This document shows positions 35,310 to 43,365 of a stretch of DNA of 44,421 bases, piece by piece. The first letter of the stretch is position 1. Each line of letters begins with the position of its first letter. Source of the stretch: Campylobacterota bacterium (lineage in GTDB: Bacteria; Bdellovibrionota; Bacteriovoracia; Bacteriovoracales; Bacteriovoracaceae). Made by a program: the position numbers and the translations under genes. Location: assembly GCA_003650125.1 (NCBI GenBank), contig QNFX01000016.1, forward strand, positions 1-44,421. The letters run 5' to 3'. The notes under the pieces are model-generated. The model searched no databases and was not told the DNA's origin. It was given only the letters and a program-made list of their open reading frames with translations.

Positions 35310-36244
35310 AACAAACTTTCCTTTAAATCCTGATGGACCTTATTTAACTCTTCCTTGCTCCAGAAGTTGAGGACTTCTTTTTTCAAGGAATCAAAATCTT
35401 GATTATCTACTTCCTGAAAAAATTTATTTTCCCAGATATCATCTAAAAGGCCCTCAGATATTTTGTTATATTCATCATTAAAGATAAGCTTTTGAGCTTT
35501 TTCTCCACCGATTAAAGCATTTGGACTTATAAGTTCAAAAAATTTCAAGGGGCCAAGCTTAATCAAGGTGTCAGCGATTAGTTTCACTTCATACCAACAT
35601 TCCATATAGGCCATCTCTTTACTGATTCCTCTTTTTCTAAGCTTATTGAAACTATGAAGAGCTCCGTAAGGGAGAAGAGAGCAAAGGATTGACTGTTCTG
35701 AAAAAAGATCAGCATATGTTTCATCTTTAAAAGAGTTTTCATATGGGCCTGCAGTGATGCCAATATTTTTTGCAATATCTTTTAGGAGCACTTTATCTTT
35801 TTCAGCATGAGATGAACCTTCAAGCGACATGATGGCACCAAGTTTACCCTTTGTTTCATATTGAAAACGAACTTCAGAGGCGATCGCTTTTGGTGCAAGT
35901 AGTAAGTGATCCCAGTGAGGGAATCTATTTTTTAGATCATGTTTTATATAACTGTAACCGTGGGCATAGATTATCTTTGAGTCACTAGAGATAAATTCTT
36001 GGTAAGTATCTAAAATATCTTTATGGGTATGATCTGGAGTCAAAAGGATGAAGATATTAAAATCTTGTAGTTGGGGACCTAACTCAATTACGGATAATCC
36101 AAGGCCTCTTGCATCTTCTAAGGAAGCACTTTCAGGTCTTAGGGCAATATGGACATTTTTCCCGGAATCTAATAGATTTAAGGCCCAAGCTTTGGCCTGT
36201 GATCCAAAACCGATAATAACTAAGCGCGTCAGATGCTCCTCCAA
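35306..36244 (-). CDS. KARI-like NAD(P)-dependent reductase, candidate ketopantoate reductase
   Basis: 312 residues, similar to class I ketol-acid reductoisomerase (about 330). Rossmann part has GFGSQAKAWALNLLDSG (about 12-28) and AHGYSYIKHD; the knotted C-terminal domain has DLFSEQSILC and YMECWYEVKLIAD. The KARI catalytic set is kept: Lys119, Asp179, Glu183, Glu215, Glu219, Ser240. But the loop that reads APKGPGHTVR in KARI reads APKAIASEVR here, so the substrate may differ. IlvC is known to reduce ketopantoate in some bacteria. As first gene before panB and with no panE in the operon, it probably fills the PanE step (inference); true KARI in valine synthesis is the alternative. Start TTG 36244 is uncertain. 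Confidence 0.75.
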   Translation of the reverse strand: MEEHLTRLVIIGFGSQAKAWALNLLDSGKNVHIALRPESASLEDARGLGLSVIELGPQLQDFNIFILLTPDHTHKDILDTYQEFISSDSKIIYAHGYSYIKHDLKNRFPHWDHLLLAPKAIASEVRFQYETKGKLGAIMSLEGSSHAEKDKVLLKDIAKNIGITAGPYENSFKDETYADLFSEQSILCSLLPYGALHSFNKLRKRGISKEMAYMECWYEVKLIADTLIKLGPLKFFELISPNALIGGEKAQKLIFNDEYNKISEGLLDDIWENKFFQEVDNQDFDSLKKEVLNFWSKEELNKVHQDLKESLF

Positions 36245-36275
36245 TTTTGACTAGTGTTACCATAGGGAATTGTCA

Positions 36276-37055
36276 TTGGAAAAACAAGAATTACCCATTT
36301 TCCATAAAAAAAGGATACGGATTCCCCCTAAAAAGCTGACCCTTTTTAAAGATCGGATATTTACCACCTTTAGAACCTACAATGGCAGGGTTCCCTTCTT
36401 GAAAGATCATTTGGATCGCCTAGAGCAAGGTTGCTCTTACTTCTATCCTTCTGAGGATTTTAATGCCCTTAAAAGCAAGATTTTAACAGGCCTTAAACAG
36501 TTGATTTCCATGCATCATAGCGATTTGAGATATAGGATTACCCTCTATGTGGAGGCGGAGGAATTGGACTTTTTTGTCTCCACTTATCACCTCTCACCGG
36601 CCTTGTTTGAATGTGATCTTATAAGAGGGAGAATGCCAAGATATCCCAGTAGTGTTCCTGGTAATATCAAATGGGGAAATAACTATAGAGAGATTTTTTA
36701 CGAACTTAAATGGGCACAGAAACAGGGTCACCAGGAAGTCCTGTTTTTTACTAAGGAAGGATTTATTACCGAGTGTTCAACCAGTAATATTTTCCTAATA
36801 AAAAAAGATAAAGTACTTACCCCAAGATTTAATAAAGCTTTTGTGACAGGAGTAATTAGGAATAACTTAATTAAATATATAGATGTTGATGAGATAGACT
36901 TAACTTTTAATGACTTAAAAGAATCAGATGTTGTCTTTTTAACTAACTCAGTTAGGGGAATAGTTCCCGTAACAAGCTTTGAGGGAAAATCATATGAGAA
37001 ACCTTCTAAAATTTTAAACATATATCAAAAGATGATTGAGGAAAATTGTGAGTAA
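36276..37055 (+). CDS. Class IV aminotransferase (PabC/BCAT/DAAT family)
   Basis: 259 residues from TTG 36276, seven bases after AGGGA (36264-36268); TTG 36270 is too close to that site. Fold type IV PLP enzyme: TTFRTYNGRVPFLKDHLDRL near the N-terminus, the PLP-lysine region NIKWGNNYREI, and GFITECSTSNIFLI. Candidates are aminodeoxychorismate lyase, branched-chain or D-amino acid aminotransferase; the sequence alone does not decide. It is divergent from the KARI-like gene with about 30 bases between starts and overlaps yacG by 8 bases. Confidence 0.85.
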   Translation: MEKQELPIFHKKRIRIPPKKLTLFKDRIFTTFRTYNGRVPFLKDHLDRLEQGCSYFYPSEDFNALKSKILTGLKQLISMHHSDLRYRITLYVEAEELDFFVSTYHLSPALFECDLIRGRMPRYPSSVPGNIKWGNNYREIFYELKWAQKQGHQEVLFFTKEGFITECSTSNIFLIKKDKVLTPRFNKAFVTGVIRNNLIKYIDVDEIDLTFNDLKESDVVFLTNSVRGIVPVTSFEGKSYEKPSKILNIYQKMIEENCE

Positions 37056-37233
37056 AAAAGTTTTAATGGTTAAATGTCCCCAATGTGCAAAGAAGTTCAA
37101 TTACCATGAGTCTAAATGGCGACCATTTTGTCGTGAGCGGTGTCGACAAGTTGATTTAGGCCATTGGATAAATGAGACCTATACCATCCCTTCTAAAGAA
37201 CCAGTTTCTGAGAGTGATAAAAAAGATGAGTGA
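37048..37233 (+). CDS. yacG: YacG-like zinc protein, DNA gyrase inhibitor family
   Basis: 61 residues from GTG 37048, five bases after TGAGGA (37037-37042). Zinc ligands Cys-x2-Cys (CPQC) and Cys-x3-Cys (CRERC), followed by RQVDLGHW, match the YacG family. E. coli YacG binds GyrB and inhibits gyrase. The gene overlaps both neighbours by 8 bases. Confidence 0.9.
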   Translation: MSKKVLMVKCPQCAKKFNYHESKWRPFCRERCRQVDLGHWINETYTIPSKEPVSESDKKDE

Positions 37234-38068
37234 TCTAAATTTAAAAGAAGCATTAGATTTAAGTATTGAGGTGTCTAAAAAAGCTGGAATACTTCTTCTT
37301 AGATATCAAAAACAACTTGGAAAACTTAAGACAAATTATAAAGAGGGCCAGGGGGTTGTATCTAAGGCCGATATTGCTTCCGAAAATCTAATTATAAAAT
37401 CACTTTTAAAAAAGTTTCCTCAAACTAAGATGTTGGGAGAGGAATCCTCTTTTGCTCAAAATATTAAAAATTTTAAAGAGATTAAAAAAAATCCCTATAC
37501 ATGGATAATTGATCCTCTAGATGGCACCACTAACTTTTTAAATAACTTTGACTACTACGCGGTCTGTATTTCTCTTGCCCATTATGGTGTACCCGTTTTG
37601 GGTGTCGTCTATAGACCTAGTAATGGAGATCTCTTTTATTGCCTTAAAGGGAAAGGAGCAAAGTTTAAATCTGCTGCTAAAAAAAGAGTAACAACTCTTA
37701 AAACTTCAGGGCAGAAAAAGAAATTGAAAGACTCTCTTTTGATTACGGGTTTTTCCACAGAAAAGGGTCAGGTATTTGGAAAAGAATTTAAAATTTTCAA
37801 AGATTTGGCCATCCGATCACGTGGAGTACGTAGGCTTGGAAGTGCTGCTCTAGATATGTGTTATGTCGCTTCGGGGATCTTTGATGGCTTCTGGGAGAGT
37901 AATCTCGCCCCCTGGGATGTAGCGGCCTCAGGAGTGATATGCCTGGAGGCAGGGATAGAAGTTAAAAATCTAAAAGGTGAACCTTTTACTCCTTTTAATG
38001 ATGATTTTGTGGCGGCAAATGGACCTTTAATGAAAGAACTACTAAAGGCCTTTAGTAAAAAAGCCTAG
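37226..38068 (+). CDS. Inositol monophosphatase family protein (SuhB-like)
   Basis: 280 residues from ATG 37226, which overlaps the yacG stop; an upstream in-frame start would lie deep in yacG. The metal-binding motifs GEESS (about 70), WIIDPLDGTTNFLN (about 93-106) and WDVAASGVICLEAG are intact. Such enzymes hydrolyse inositol phosphate or related sugar and nucleotide phosphates (SuhB, CysQ); substrate is open. No terminator follows; a strong promoter for the next gene begins immediately after its stop. Confidence 0.93.
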   Translation: MSDLNLKEALDLSIEVSKKAGILLLRYQKQLGKLKTNYKEGQGVVSKADIASENLIIKSLLKKFPQTKMLGEESSFAQNIKNFKEIKKNPYTWIIDPLDGTTNFLNNFDYYAVCISLAHYGVPVLGVVYRPSNGDLFYCLKGKGAKFKSAAKKRVTTLKTSGQKKKLKDSLLITGFSTEKGQVFGKEFKIFKDLAIRSRGVRRLGSAALDMCYVASGIFDGFWESNLAPWDVAASGVICLEAGIEVKNLKGEPFTPFNDDFVAANGPLMKELLKAFSKKA

Positions 38069-38098
38069 TTGACGCAAAGTCCTTTGAAACTTTATAAT
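38069..38098 (+). promoter_or_regulatory. Strong sigma70-type promoter before the membrane/coiled-coil gene
   Basis: TTGACG (38069-38074), an 18-base spacer and a perfect TATAAT (38093-38098); the -35 box starts one base after the suhB-like stop. Start of transcription would be near 38105, leaving a leader of about 28 bases. Confidence 0.75.
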
Positions 38099-38132
38099 TT
38101 TAATAAACCATTTGTTTCCATGGAGGGGGACA

Positions 38133-38798
38133 ATGTCTGATATGATTCACCGTTTTTTTTCTGATTTTTTAACCGTTACTACGGAGTCAACGGGGACTGT
38201 TGTAATTTATTTTTCTCTGGTCTTTCTTTTTGTTTTGGTCATTTTTATAATTTATTATGCCTATAACAGAAAAAAATATTATGAAATATCTCATCAAGTT
38301 CCTGCTCGCTTAGTAAGAGAACATCTAAATACGATTATTAAAAATTCTAATGCTTTAAAAGTTTCCCTTTTTAATGAAAAGGATCGCGATGATATTGAAG
38401 ATCTTCCTGAAGTTTCAGCAACACCTCTAAAAACTGCACCCGCCGTAGAAGCTTTGCAAAAAGAGAAGAAAGAGCTTGAAAATGAATTAAAGGTGCTGAG
38501 AGATTCTATCGGTGGTGAAGAAAATATAGAAATGAATGACGTGATTAAAGAAAGGAATGAGCTTTTAGAAGTGATTTCTGATTACAAAGCTTTAGAAGAG
38601 GACATCGTTAATTTAAAAAGATTAAAAGAAGAAAATAAAGAATTAAAGGAAAAAATAGGTTCTGGAGAGGAAGAGCAAACTACACCAGTGACTGAAGAAG
38701 CTCCAACTAAAGAGGTCCCAAAAGAAGAAGCATCAAAAGAAAAAGATAAATCTTCCGAGGACCTATTAGAAGAATTTGAAAAGATGCTTAGCAAATAA
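38133..38798 (+). CDS. Hypothetical membrane-anchored coiled-coil protein
   Basis: 221 residues from ATG 38133, three bases after a very strong GGAGGGGG; longer in-frame starts lack a site. One membrane segment (about 22-44), then a basic stretch (NRKKYYEIS), a long Glu/Lys coiled coil (about 110-180), a Thr/Pro/Glu/Lys-rich linker and a conserved-looking acidic tail SSEDLLEEFEKMLSK. No known family recognised. The strong promoter and ribosome binding site imply high expression. The next gene follows after 11 bases. Confidence 0.8.
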   Translation: MSDMIHRFFSDFLTVTTESTGTVVIYFSLVFLFVLVIFIIYYAYNRKKYYEISHQVPARLVREHLNTIIKNSNALKVSLFNEKDRDDIEDLPEVSATPLKTAPAVEALQKEKKELENELKVLRDSIGGEENIEMNDVIKERNELLEVISDYKALEEDIVNLKRLKEENKELKEKIGSGEEEQTTPVTEEAPTKEVPKEEASKEKDKSSEDLLEEFEKMLSK

Positions 38799-38809
38799 AA
38801 AAGAAGCCT

Positions 38810-39547
38810 ATGAAAAAAATAATTTTTATCCTTATTTTCTTTTCTGTAACCCCTCTAAGCGCAAGTGATAATATTACTAAGATGCTTCTGAGAGATTTTA
38901 AGACAGAGAAAAAAGGGCCAGAAATTGTTAAACTTAAACAAAAGGCCTTGAAATATAGTGGTAAGGCAGTTCCTGCTCTTGTTGAAGTAATGAAAAATGG
39001 AAAATATCCCGAGAGAAATCGCTGGATTGCAACTTTTTTACTGGCCAATATAATGGGCCCTAAATCGGCCAGTTTTTTAGCAAAGTTTTCCAAACATCCC
39101 AATTGGGTCTTAAGAATGGCATCACTTAAGGCGTTATTATCCCTTAAAGAAAAAAATATAGGACCAGTCTATGCCGACGCTTTAAAAGATAAATCTTTAA
39201 TAGTTAGAATTCAGGCACTAGAAAATATAGGAAGATTGCAATTAGATAAATATGCTCCCTTGGTCTGGGCCATGCTTTATGATGATCGAAATTATTATTC
39301 CTCTAAAAGTCATGGAAAAAAAAGAAGCGATATCATAAAAAAGGTTATTACAACGATTGGTGATTTAAAGTTTAACAAGGCAGAAGAGGCCTTGCTGACT
39401 ATGATTCAGAAAAAGAAATATGATGATATCTTTGAAGAGATGGATTATTCCCTTTCTAAAATTCTTGGAAAAAAATCACCTGTTGGTTCAAGAAGAGTAA
39501 AAAGGTATTATTGGAAAAGAATTGGCATGGCCCATATCAAGATCTAA
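38810..39547 (+). CDS. Secreted HEAT-repeat-like protein
   Basis: 245 residues. Signal peptide (MKKIIFILIFFSVTPLSA), then alpha-helical HEAT/armadillo-like repeats: VPALVEVMKNG, NWVLRMASLKALLSLK and SLIVRIQALENIGRL (about 60-145), followed by another helical part. Such repeats bind other proteins; no catalytic motif is seen. It lies 11 bases behind the membrane coiled-coil gene and is probably its partner in the envelope (inference). The stop overlaps the convergent lipoprotein gene by 4 bases. Confidence 0.75.
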   Translation: MKKIIFILIFFSVTPLSASDNITKMLLRDFKTEKKGPEIVKLKQKALKYSGKAVPALVEVMKNGKYPERNRWIATFLLANIMGPKSASFLAKFSKHPNWVLRMASLKALLSLKEKNIGPVYADALKDKSLIVRIQALENIGRLQLDKYAPLVWAMLYDDRNYYSSKSHGKKRSDIIKKVITTIGDLKFNKAEEALLTMIQKKKYDDIFEEMDYSLSKILGKKSPVGSRRVKRYYWKRIGMAHIKI

Positions 39548-40056
39548 AAGGATTCTTCTAATTGCTTCGCCTTAATGGCCTGAAGCTTTTTAAGCTCCCG
39601 TTCCATTGTTAGAATTCTCTCTATCCGATAAAGAATAGTCCTTTCCAAGATGCCATTACTTCTCACAGGTTTAGAGGCCTGGAGGAAATCTTTTTCCACC
39701 ATCTGTCTTTTGTAGATAGAAACCTTGGTAATGGGGTGGGAGATCTCATGGCCTTGGCCCACATTGACGATTAGTTTAAAGCGAGCACTCTTAACCTGGT
39801 CACTTCGTGAAAAAGCATCAGACCAGTTAAGCTCTAGAGTATTATCAATCCATCTGGTTTTAATAATCCCAGCGGCCTGGTTTTGGATGGCAATATCGTA
39901 TTTTTGCAAGATTTGCATGACCGCTTGCCAGGTTTCATCATAGTTAACCTTGAATTTGACCGTGGGAATTTCATCTTCTTCTCTCATGGAGTAGAAATCC
40001 CGGTAGGTCGAGCAGGAAACACTTATAAAAAGTACCAATAAGAGTAGTAATTTCAT
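39544..40056 (-). CDS. Small lipoprotein, weakly BamC-like
   Basis: 170 residues. Lipoprotein signal with lipobox ISVSC (Cys about 15). The mature part has DETWQAVMQILQKYDIAIQN followed by GIIKTRW, a pattern seen in BamC-like and DUF4136/YajI-type envelope lipoproteins, and a Lys/Glu-rich C-terminal helix. The BamC relation is only suggestive. It is divergent from kdsD with 27 bases between them, and ends in 4-base overlap with the HEAT-like gene. Confidence 0.65.
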   Translation of the reverse strand: MKLLLLLVLFISVSCSTYRDFYSMREEDEIPTVKFKVNYDETWQAVMQILQKYDIAIQNQAAGIIKTRWIDNTLELNWSDAFSRSDQVKSARFKLIVNVGQGHEISHPITKVSIYKRQMVEKDFLQASKPVRSNGILERTILYRIERILTMERELKKLQAIKAKQLEESF

Positions 40057-40086
40057 TAGTTAATATGATATCTCAGCTAAACTTTG

Positions 40087-41118
40087 ATGGATAGTGACAA
40101 TATGGAATATTTAAGCATTGCACAAAAAGTTCTTCAATTGGAGGCCCAGGCGCTTTTAGAGGCCTCGGACAAGATTGAAGAGGAGCAGGTTAAGCAACTT
40201 GTTGAAATGCTGCGTTCTGTGAAAGAGAATCAGGGACAGCTCATATTTTGTGGGGTGGGAAAATCTGGTTTTATCGGCCAAAAGCTGGCCTCTACCTTTT
40301 GCTCTCTAGGTCTATCCTCTCATTTTCTCCATCCTGTCGAGGCCTTACATGGTGACTTGGGACGAGTTGGAAAAAATGATGCCATAGTCTTTATCAGTAA
40401 TTCTGGTAATACCGAAGAAATTTTAAAGCTTATTCCATTTTTGCCTATCCCTAAAGAGATGCGGATAGGGCTTTTGGGAAATATTAATTCTCCTTTGGGG
40501 AAAGATTGCCGACTAGTTTTTGATTGTTCTGTAAAAAAAGAAGCATGTAAAAATAACCAGGCCCCCACAACCAGCTCCACTTTAGCGCTGGCCATGGGAG
40601 ATGCGATGGCGGTGGTTTGGGAATATTTAGTGAATCTTTCAAAAGAGGGATTTGCTTATAATCACCCTGGTGGACTTTTGGGAAAATCTCTTCGAATCAA
40701 AGTTTCTGATATTATGATTCCAAAATCTAAATGCCCCATATTATCCCCTAAAGATAGTTTAAAGGATGCCATCATAGATATGACTAATCGGCCGCTAGGT
40801 GGGCTAGCGTTAGTAGATGAAAATAGAAGTTTTGTTGGTATTTTAGTGGATGGGGATATTAGAAGGTTTTTTACTAAGGCAGACCCTGATTTAAATACGC
40901 CAATTAGTGAAGTAATGAATGTAAGTCCAACCTTTGCCTCTCCTGATGAACTGGCCATTGATGCTTTATATGAAATGGAAAATAGAGAAAGACAAATTGG
41001 AATTCTTCCAGTTTTAGGAAAAAATAGTGAATTTTTAGGATTTATAAGAATTCACGATATTCTCCAGCAAGGGATTTCTATTAAAAAAGATTCTCTAGAG
41101 ACTTCTTCTCCGGCCTAA
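40087..41118 (+). CDS. kdsD: Arabinose-5-phosphate isomerase KdsD/KpsF
   Basis: 343 residues from ATG 40087 (no clear ribosome binding site; ATG 40102 is another option). N-terminal SIS domain with FCGVGKSGFIGQKLASTF and VFISNSGNTEEIL, a catalytic-region YNHPGGLLGKSL, then two CBS domains (about 205-330). It converts ribulose-5-P to arabinose-5-P for Kdo, the inner sugar of LPS, which fits the lpx genes of the window. The 3' end overlaps convergent lnt by 24 bases. Confidence 0.93.
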   Translation: MDSDNMEYLSIAQKVLQLEAQALLEASDKIEEEQVKQLVEMLRSVKENQGQLIFCGVGKSGFIGQKLASTFCSLGLSSHFLHPVEALHGDLGRVGKNDAIVFISNSGNTEEILKLIPFLPIPKEMRIGLLGNINSPLGKDCRLVFDCSVKKEACKNNQAPTTSSTLALAMGDAMAVVWEYLVNLSKEGFAYNHPGGLLGKSLRIKVSDIMIPKSKCPILSPKDSLKDAIIDMTNRPLGGLALVDENRSFVGILVDGDIRRFFTKADPDLNTPISEVMNVSPTFASPDELAIDALYEMENRERQIGILPVLGKNSEFLGFIRIHDILQQGISIKKDSLETSSPA

Positions 41119-42699
41119 AATAAAGGCCATGCCAAAGATTGGAATAAATAAACTTAAAAGAGCTAGAATACCCCACGTTTGAAAGATAGTGGCCTTTTTA
41201 ATGTTTGGTGTTTTTAAAGTTACATCTAAAATTTCTTGAGTGAACAGTCCTGTTCGTTTACTCTCGCTGCCATCGGGGTAGAGAACAGAGGATATCCCAG
41301 TATTAGTCATTCGAACGACGGGAAGATTAAGTTCCATCGCTCTCCAATGGGAGAGTTCCAAGTGATGATAGGGCTCAGAGGTTATTCCATACCAGGAATC
41401 ATTGGTTAGATTGATGATAAAATCAGGTTGGGTATTAAAGCTATTAAGATAATCCCTGATGAAATTTGAGAATAATATTTCGTAACAAATAGCAGTGGTA
41501 AAATAAGAATTATTTTTGGTTTTAAAAAGAACAGGTTTAGTCCCTTTAGCAAAAAAAGACATGATATTTTTTAAATAGGGGGCAATAATTTTATTTAAAG
41601 GCCCAAAGGGAAGACCTTCTCCAAAAGGCAGCAGTCTATTTTTATGATAAACATCTTTTAAAAGGGCATTACTACCCAATAAAAAGGCCGAATTGTATTC
41701 AGATTCGATTGTGCTACCAGAATTGTTATTAGCATAATCATAACTACCAAAAAATATTTCGGCGCCTGTACTTTGAATGATCTCTTTGAAAATACCTGGG
41801 ACAAAATAAGGTGAGGTTTTCATCTTTTCTGAATATAATAGTTTTGGAAAAGATGTTTCAGGCCAAATTATCAGATCAATTGGTTTATTTGAATAAAGAG
41901 TACTAAGAGAAATAAAGCGTCTTTCTACTTCAACCTTTGAAGTAACTCCGCCTTTTTCAGAATCCATCTTCATGAAGTTACCAACATTTGCCTGGGCCAG
42001 TCTTAGATTATTTACTTTTGTAAATGAGTCTTGGTTCCATTTGAGGGGGAAGATAAAATTTATGATTATAAAAGAGATAAATAGAACAGTTCCCAAGATA
42101 TCAAATTTTTTCTCTTTAAAGTAGGTAACCATCACCAAAGCGATCCAAAAACTAAAGAAAGAGAAAATAGGTTGGCCAAATATTTTTGCAAGACCTAGAT
42201 AAGGCGCCAGGACAATCCAGGCATGGCCAATATAGGCAGGGAATTGCTGCGGAGTATAAAACTCAAGTAGAGTAAGGATTAGTGCAAGAGTAGCATTTTT
42301 AAGACTTTGGTTTTTTTTGAAAATCTCAGGGGCATGAAAGTTAAATTTATTAAACAAATAAATGAGCAAAACAAAGCTTAAATAATGGGGTTGAAGCAAA
42401 ATGGAAGAAAACATTCCAAGCAGTTGATTGATGGGAAAAGGAATACCTCCAAATTCTTTTATAGTATAAGGTATCCAGTAAAATCCCATGGCATAGATGC
42501 CAAGTAGAAACATAATAGTTTTAATTAAATTTTTACCAAGTTTGTTTGATTCAAAGTCTAGACTTCCTAAATAAATTGCCACTCCAATCATCGGAGTAAA
42601 AAAAAATTTAGGAGACCAAGTAAGAGGAAAGCCAAAAGCATAGATACAGGCCCCTAGAAAGGGAGTAGCGAATATCTTGGCAAAACTTGGTAAATTCAT
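41095..42699 (-). CDS. lnt: Apolipoprotein N-acyltransferase
   Basis: 534 residues. About six membrane segments in residues 1-215, then a nitrilase-like periplasmic domain with the catalytic Glu in IWPETSFPK, Lys in YHKNRLLPFGEGLPFGP, and Cys in AICYEILF, and a last C-terminal membrane segment. It adds the third acyl chain to lipoproteins, needed for their release by the Lol system (lolC/lolD at 17117-18933). The whole kept triad supports an active enzyme. Confidence 0.96.
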   Translation of the reverse strand: MNLPSFAKIFATPFLGACIYAFGFPLTWSPKFFFTPMIGVAIYLGSLDFESNKLGKNLIKTIMFLLGIYAMGFYWIPYTIKEFGGIPFPINQLLGMFSSILLQPHYLSFVLLIYLFNKFNFHAPEIFKKNQSLKNATLALILTLLEFYTPQQFPAYIGHAWIVLAPYLGLAKIFGQPIFSFFSFWIALVMVTYFKEKKFDILGTVLFISFIIINFIFPLKWNQDSFTKVNNLRLAQANVGNFMKMDSEKGGVTSKVEVERRFISLSTLYSNKPIDLIIWPETSFPKLLYSEKMKTSPYFVPGIFKEIIQSTGAEIFFGSYDYANNNSGSTIESEYNSAFLLGSNALLKDVYHKNRLLPFGEGLPFGPLNKIIAPYLKNIMSFFAKGTKPVLFKTKNNSYFTTAICYEILFSNFIRDYLNSFNTQPDFIINLTNDSWYGITSEPYHHLELSHWRAMELNLPVVRMTNTGISSVLYPDGSESKRTGLFTQEILDVTLKTPNIKKATIFQTWGILALLSLFIPIFGMAFILGRRRSL

Positions 42700-42751
42700 C
42701 GATTTTATAATAGAGCTTTCAGAAATAAATGGCCAATGATAAAGTTAAATC

Positions 42752-43324
42752 ATGGAACTAAATGATATCGAAATACTTCCGGAAGCTCAAAGACCTACTA
42801 AAAAGTGTCATAAATGCCATTCAATTTATGTAACCGATACCGAGTGTGAATCCTGTGGGCTGCAATTTAGGCCTCATGAACTTGGAGAACCTCTAGGACC
42901 TAGGAGCTTTTTTACTCTTAAAGAAGAATTTGAAGGTCAAAAAAATATTTTTACTAAAAGAAAATCAATGATTTTTAAGATTTATCGAAAAAAACTTATT
43001 TTGAGATTTAGAGCGCTCCTTGAGGCCTTAGAATATAGTTTTGATGATCTTGATAGTTGGAATACATTTAATTTTGAGTTACTAGAACTGGCCAGATATC
43101 TAGCATCTTCGCCGCAAAATAAATATCTTCTAAACAGAATTTTGTTAGAAAAAAGAGATCATCCCCAGTTTTTTGAACTTAATAAAGTGATACAGATTGG
43201 AAGAGAAGCTCCTCTCGTAGAGATTGATTCCTATCCTTTTAAAAAGACTATTTATTTTTTATGTTTTCTTCTTTTATTAGTCCCAATATGTATGTTTTTA
43301 AATAAGTTTTATTTTATCGCTTAA
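42752..43324 (+). CDS. Hypothetical zinc-ribbon protein with C-terminal membrane anchor
   Basis: 190 residues. Cys19-x2-Cys22 and Cys32-x2-Cys35 form a short zinc ribbon (KCHKCHSIYVTDTECESC). A basic and hydrophobic helical middle part follows (about 55-150), then one membrane segment at about 169-188. No family recognised. It might be a tail-anchored adaptor with a cytoplasmic zinc ribbon. Divergent from lnt; the 52-base gap contains TATAAT at about 42716-42721 region in the plus direction (TTTATAATAG), but no good -35. Confidence 0.7.
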   Translation: MELNDIEILPEAQRPTKKCHKCHSIYVTDTECESCGLQFRPHELGEPLGPRSFFTLKEEFEGQKNIFTKRKSMIFKIYRKKLILRFRALLEALEYSFDDLDSWNTFNFELLELARYLASSPQNKYLLNRILLEKRDHPQFFELNKVIQIGREAPLVEIDSYPFKKTIYFLCFLLLLVPICMFLNKFYFIA

Positions 43325-43365
43325 ACTGCTCAAAAAATGGTTCCTTGATGACGATAAAAAGGTAA

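Noticed and set aside
36245-36330. Promoter for the minus-strand pan operon inside the aminotransferase gene
   Set aside because: The best pair found (TTGTTT, 17 bases, TATGGT on the minus strand) matches consensus too weakly to annotate.
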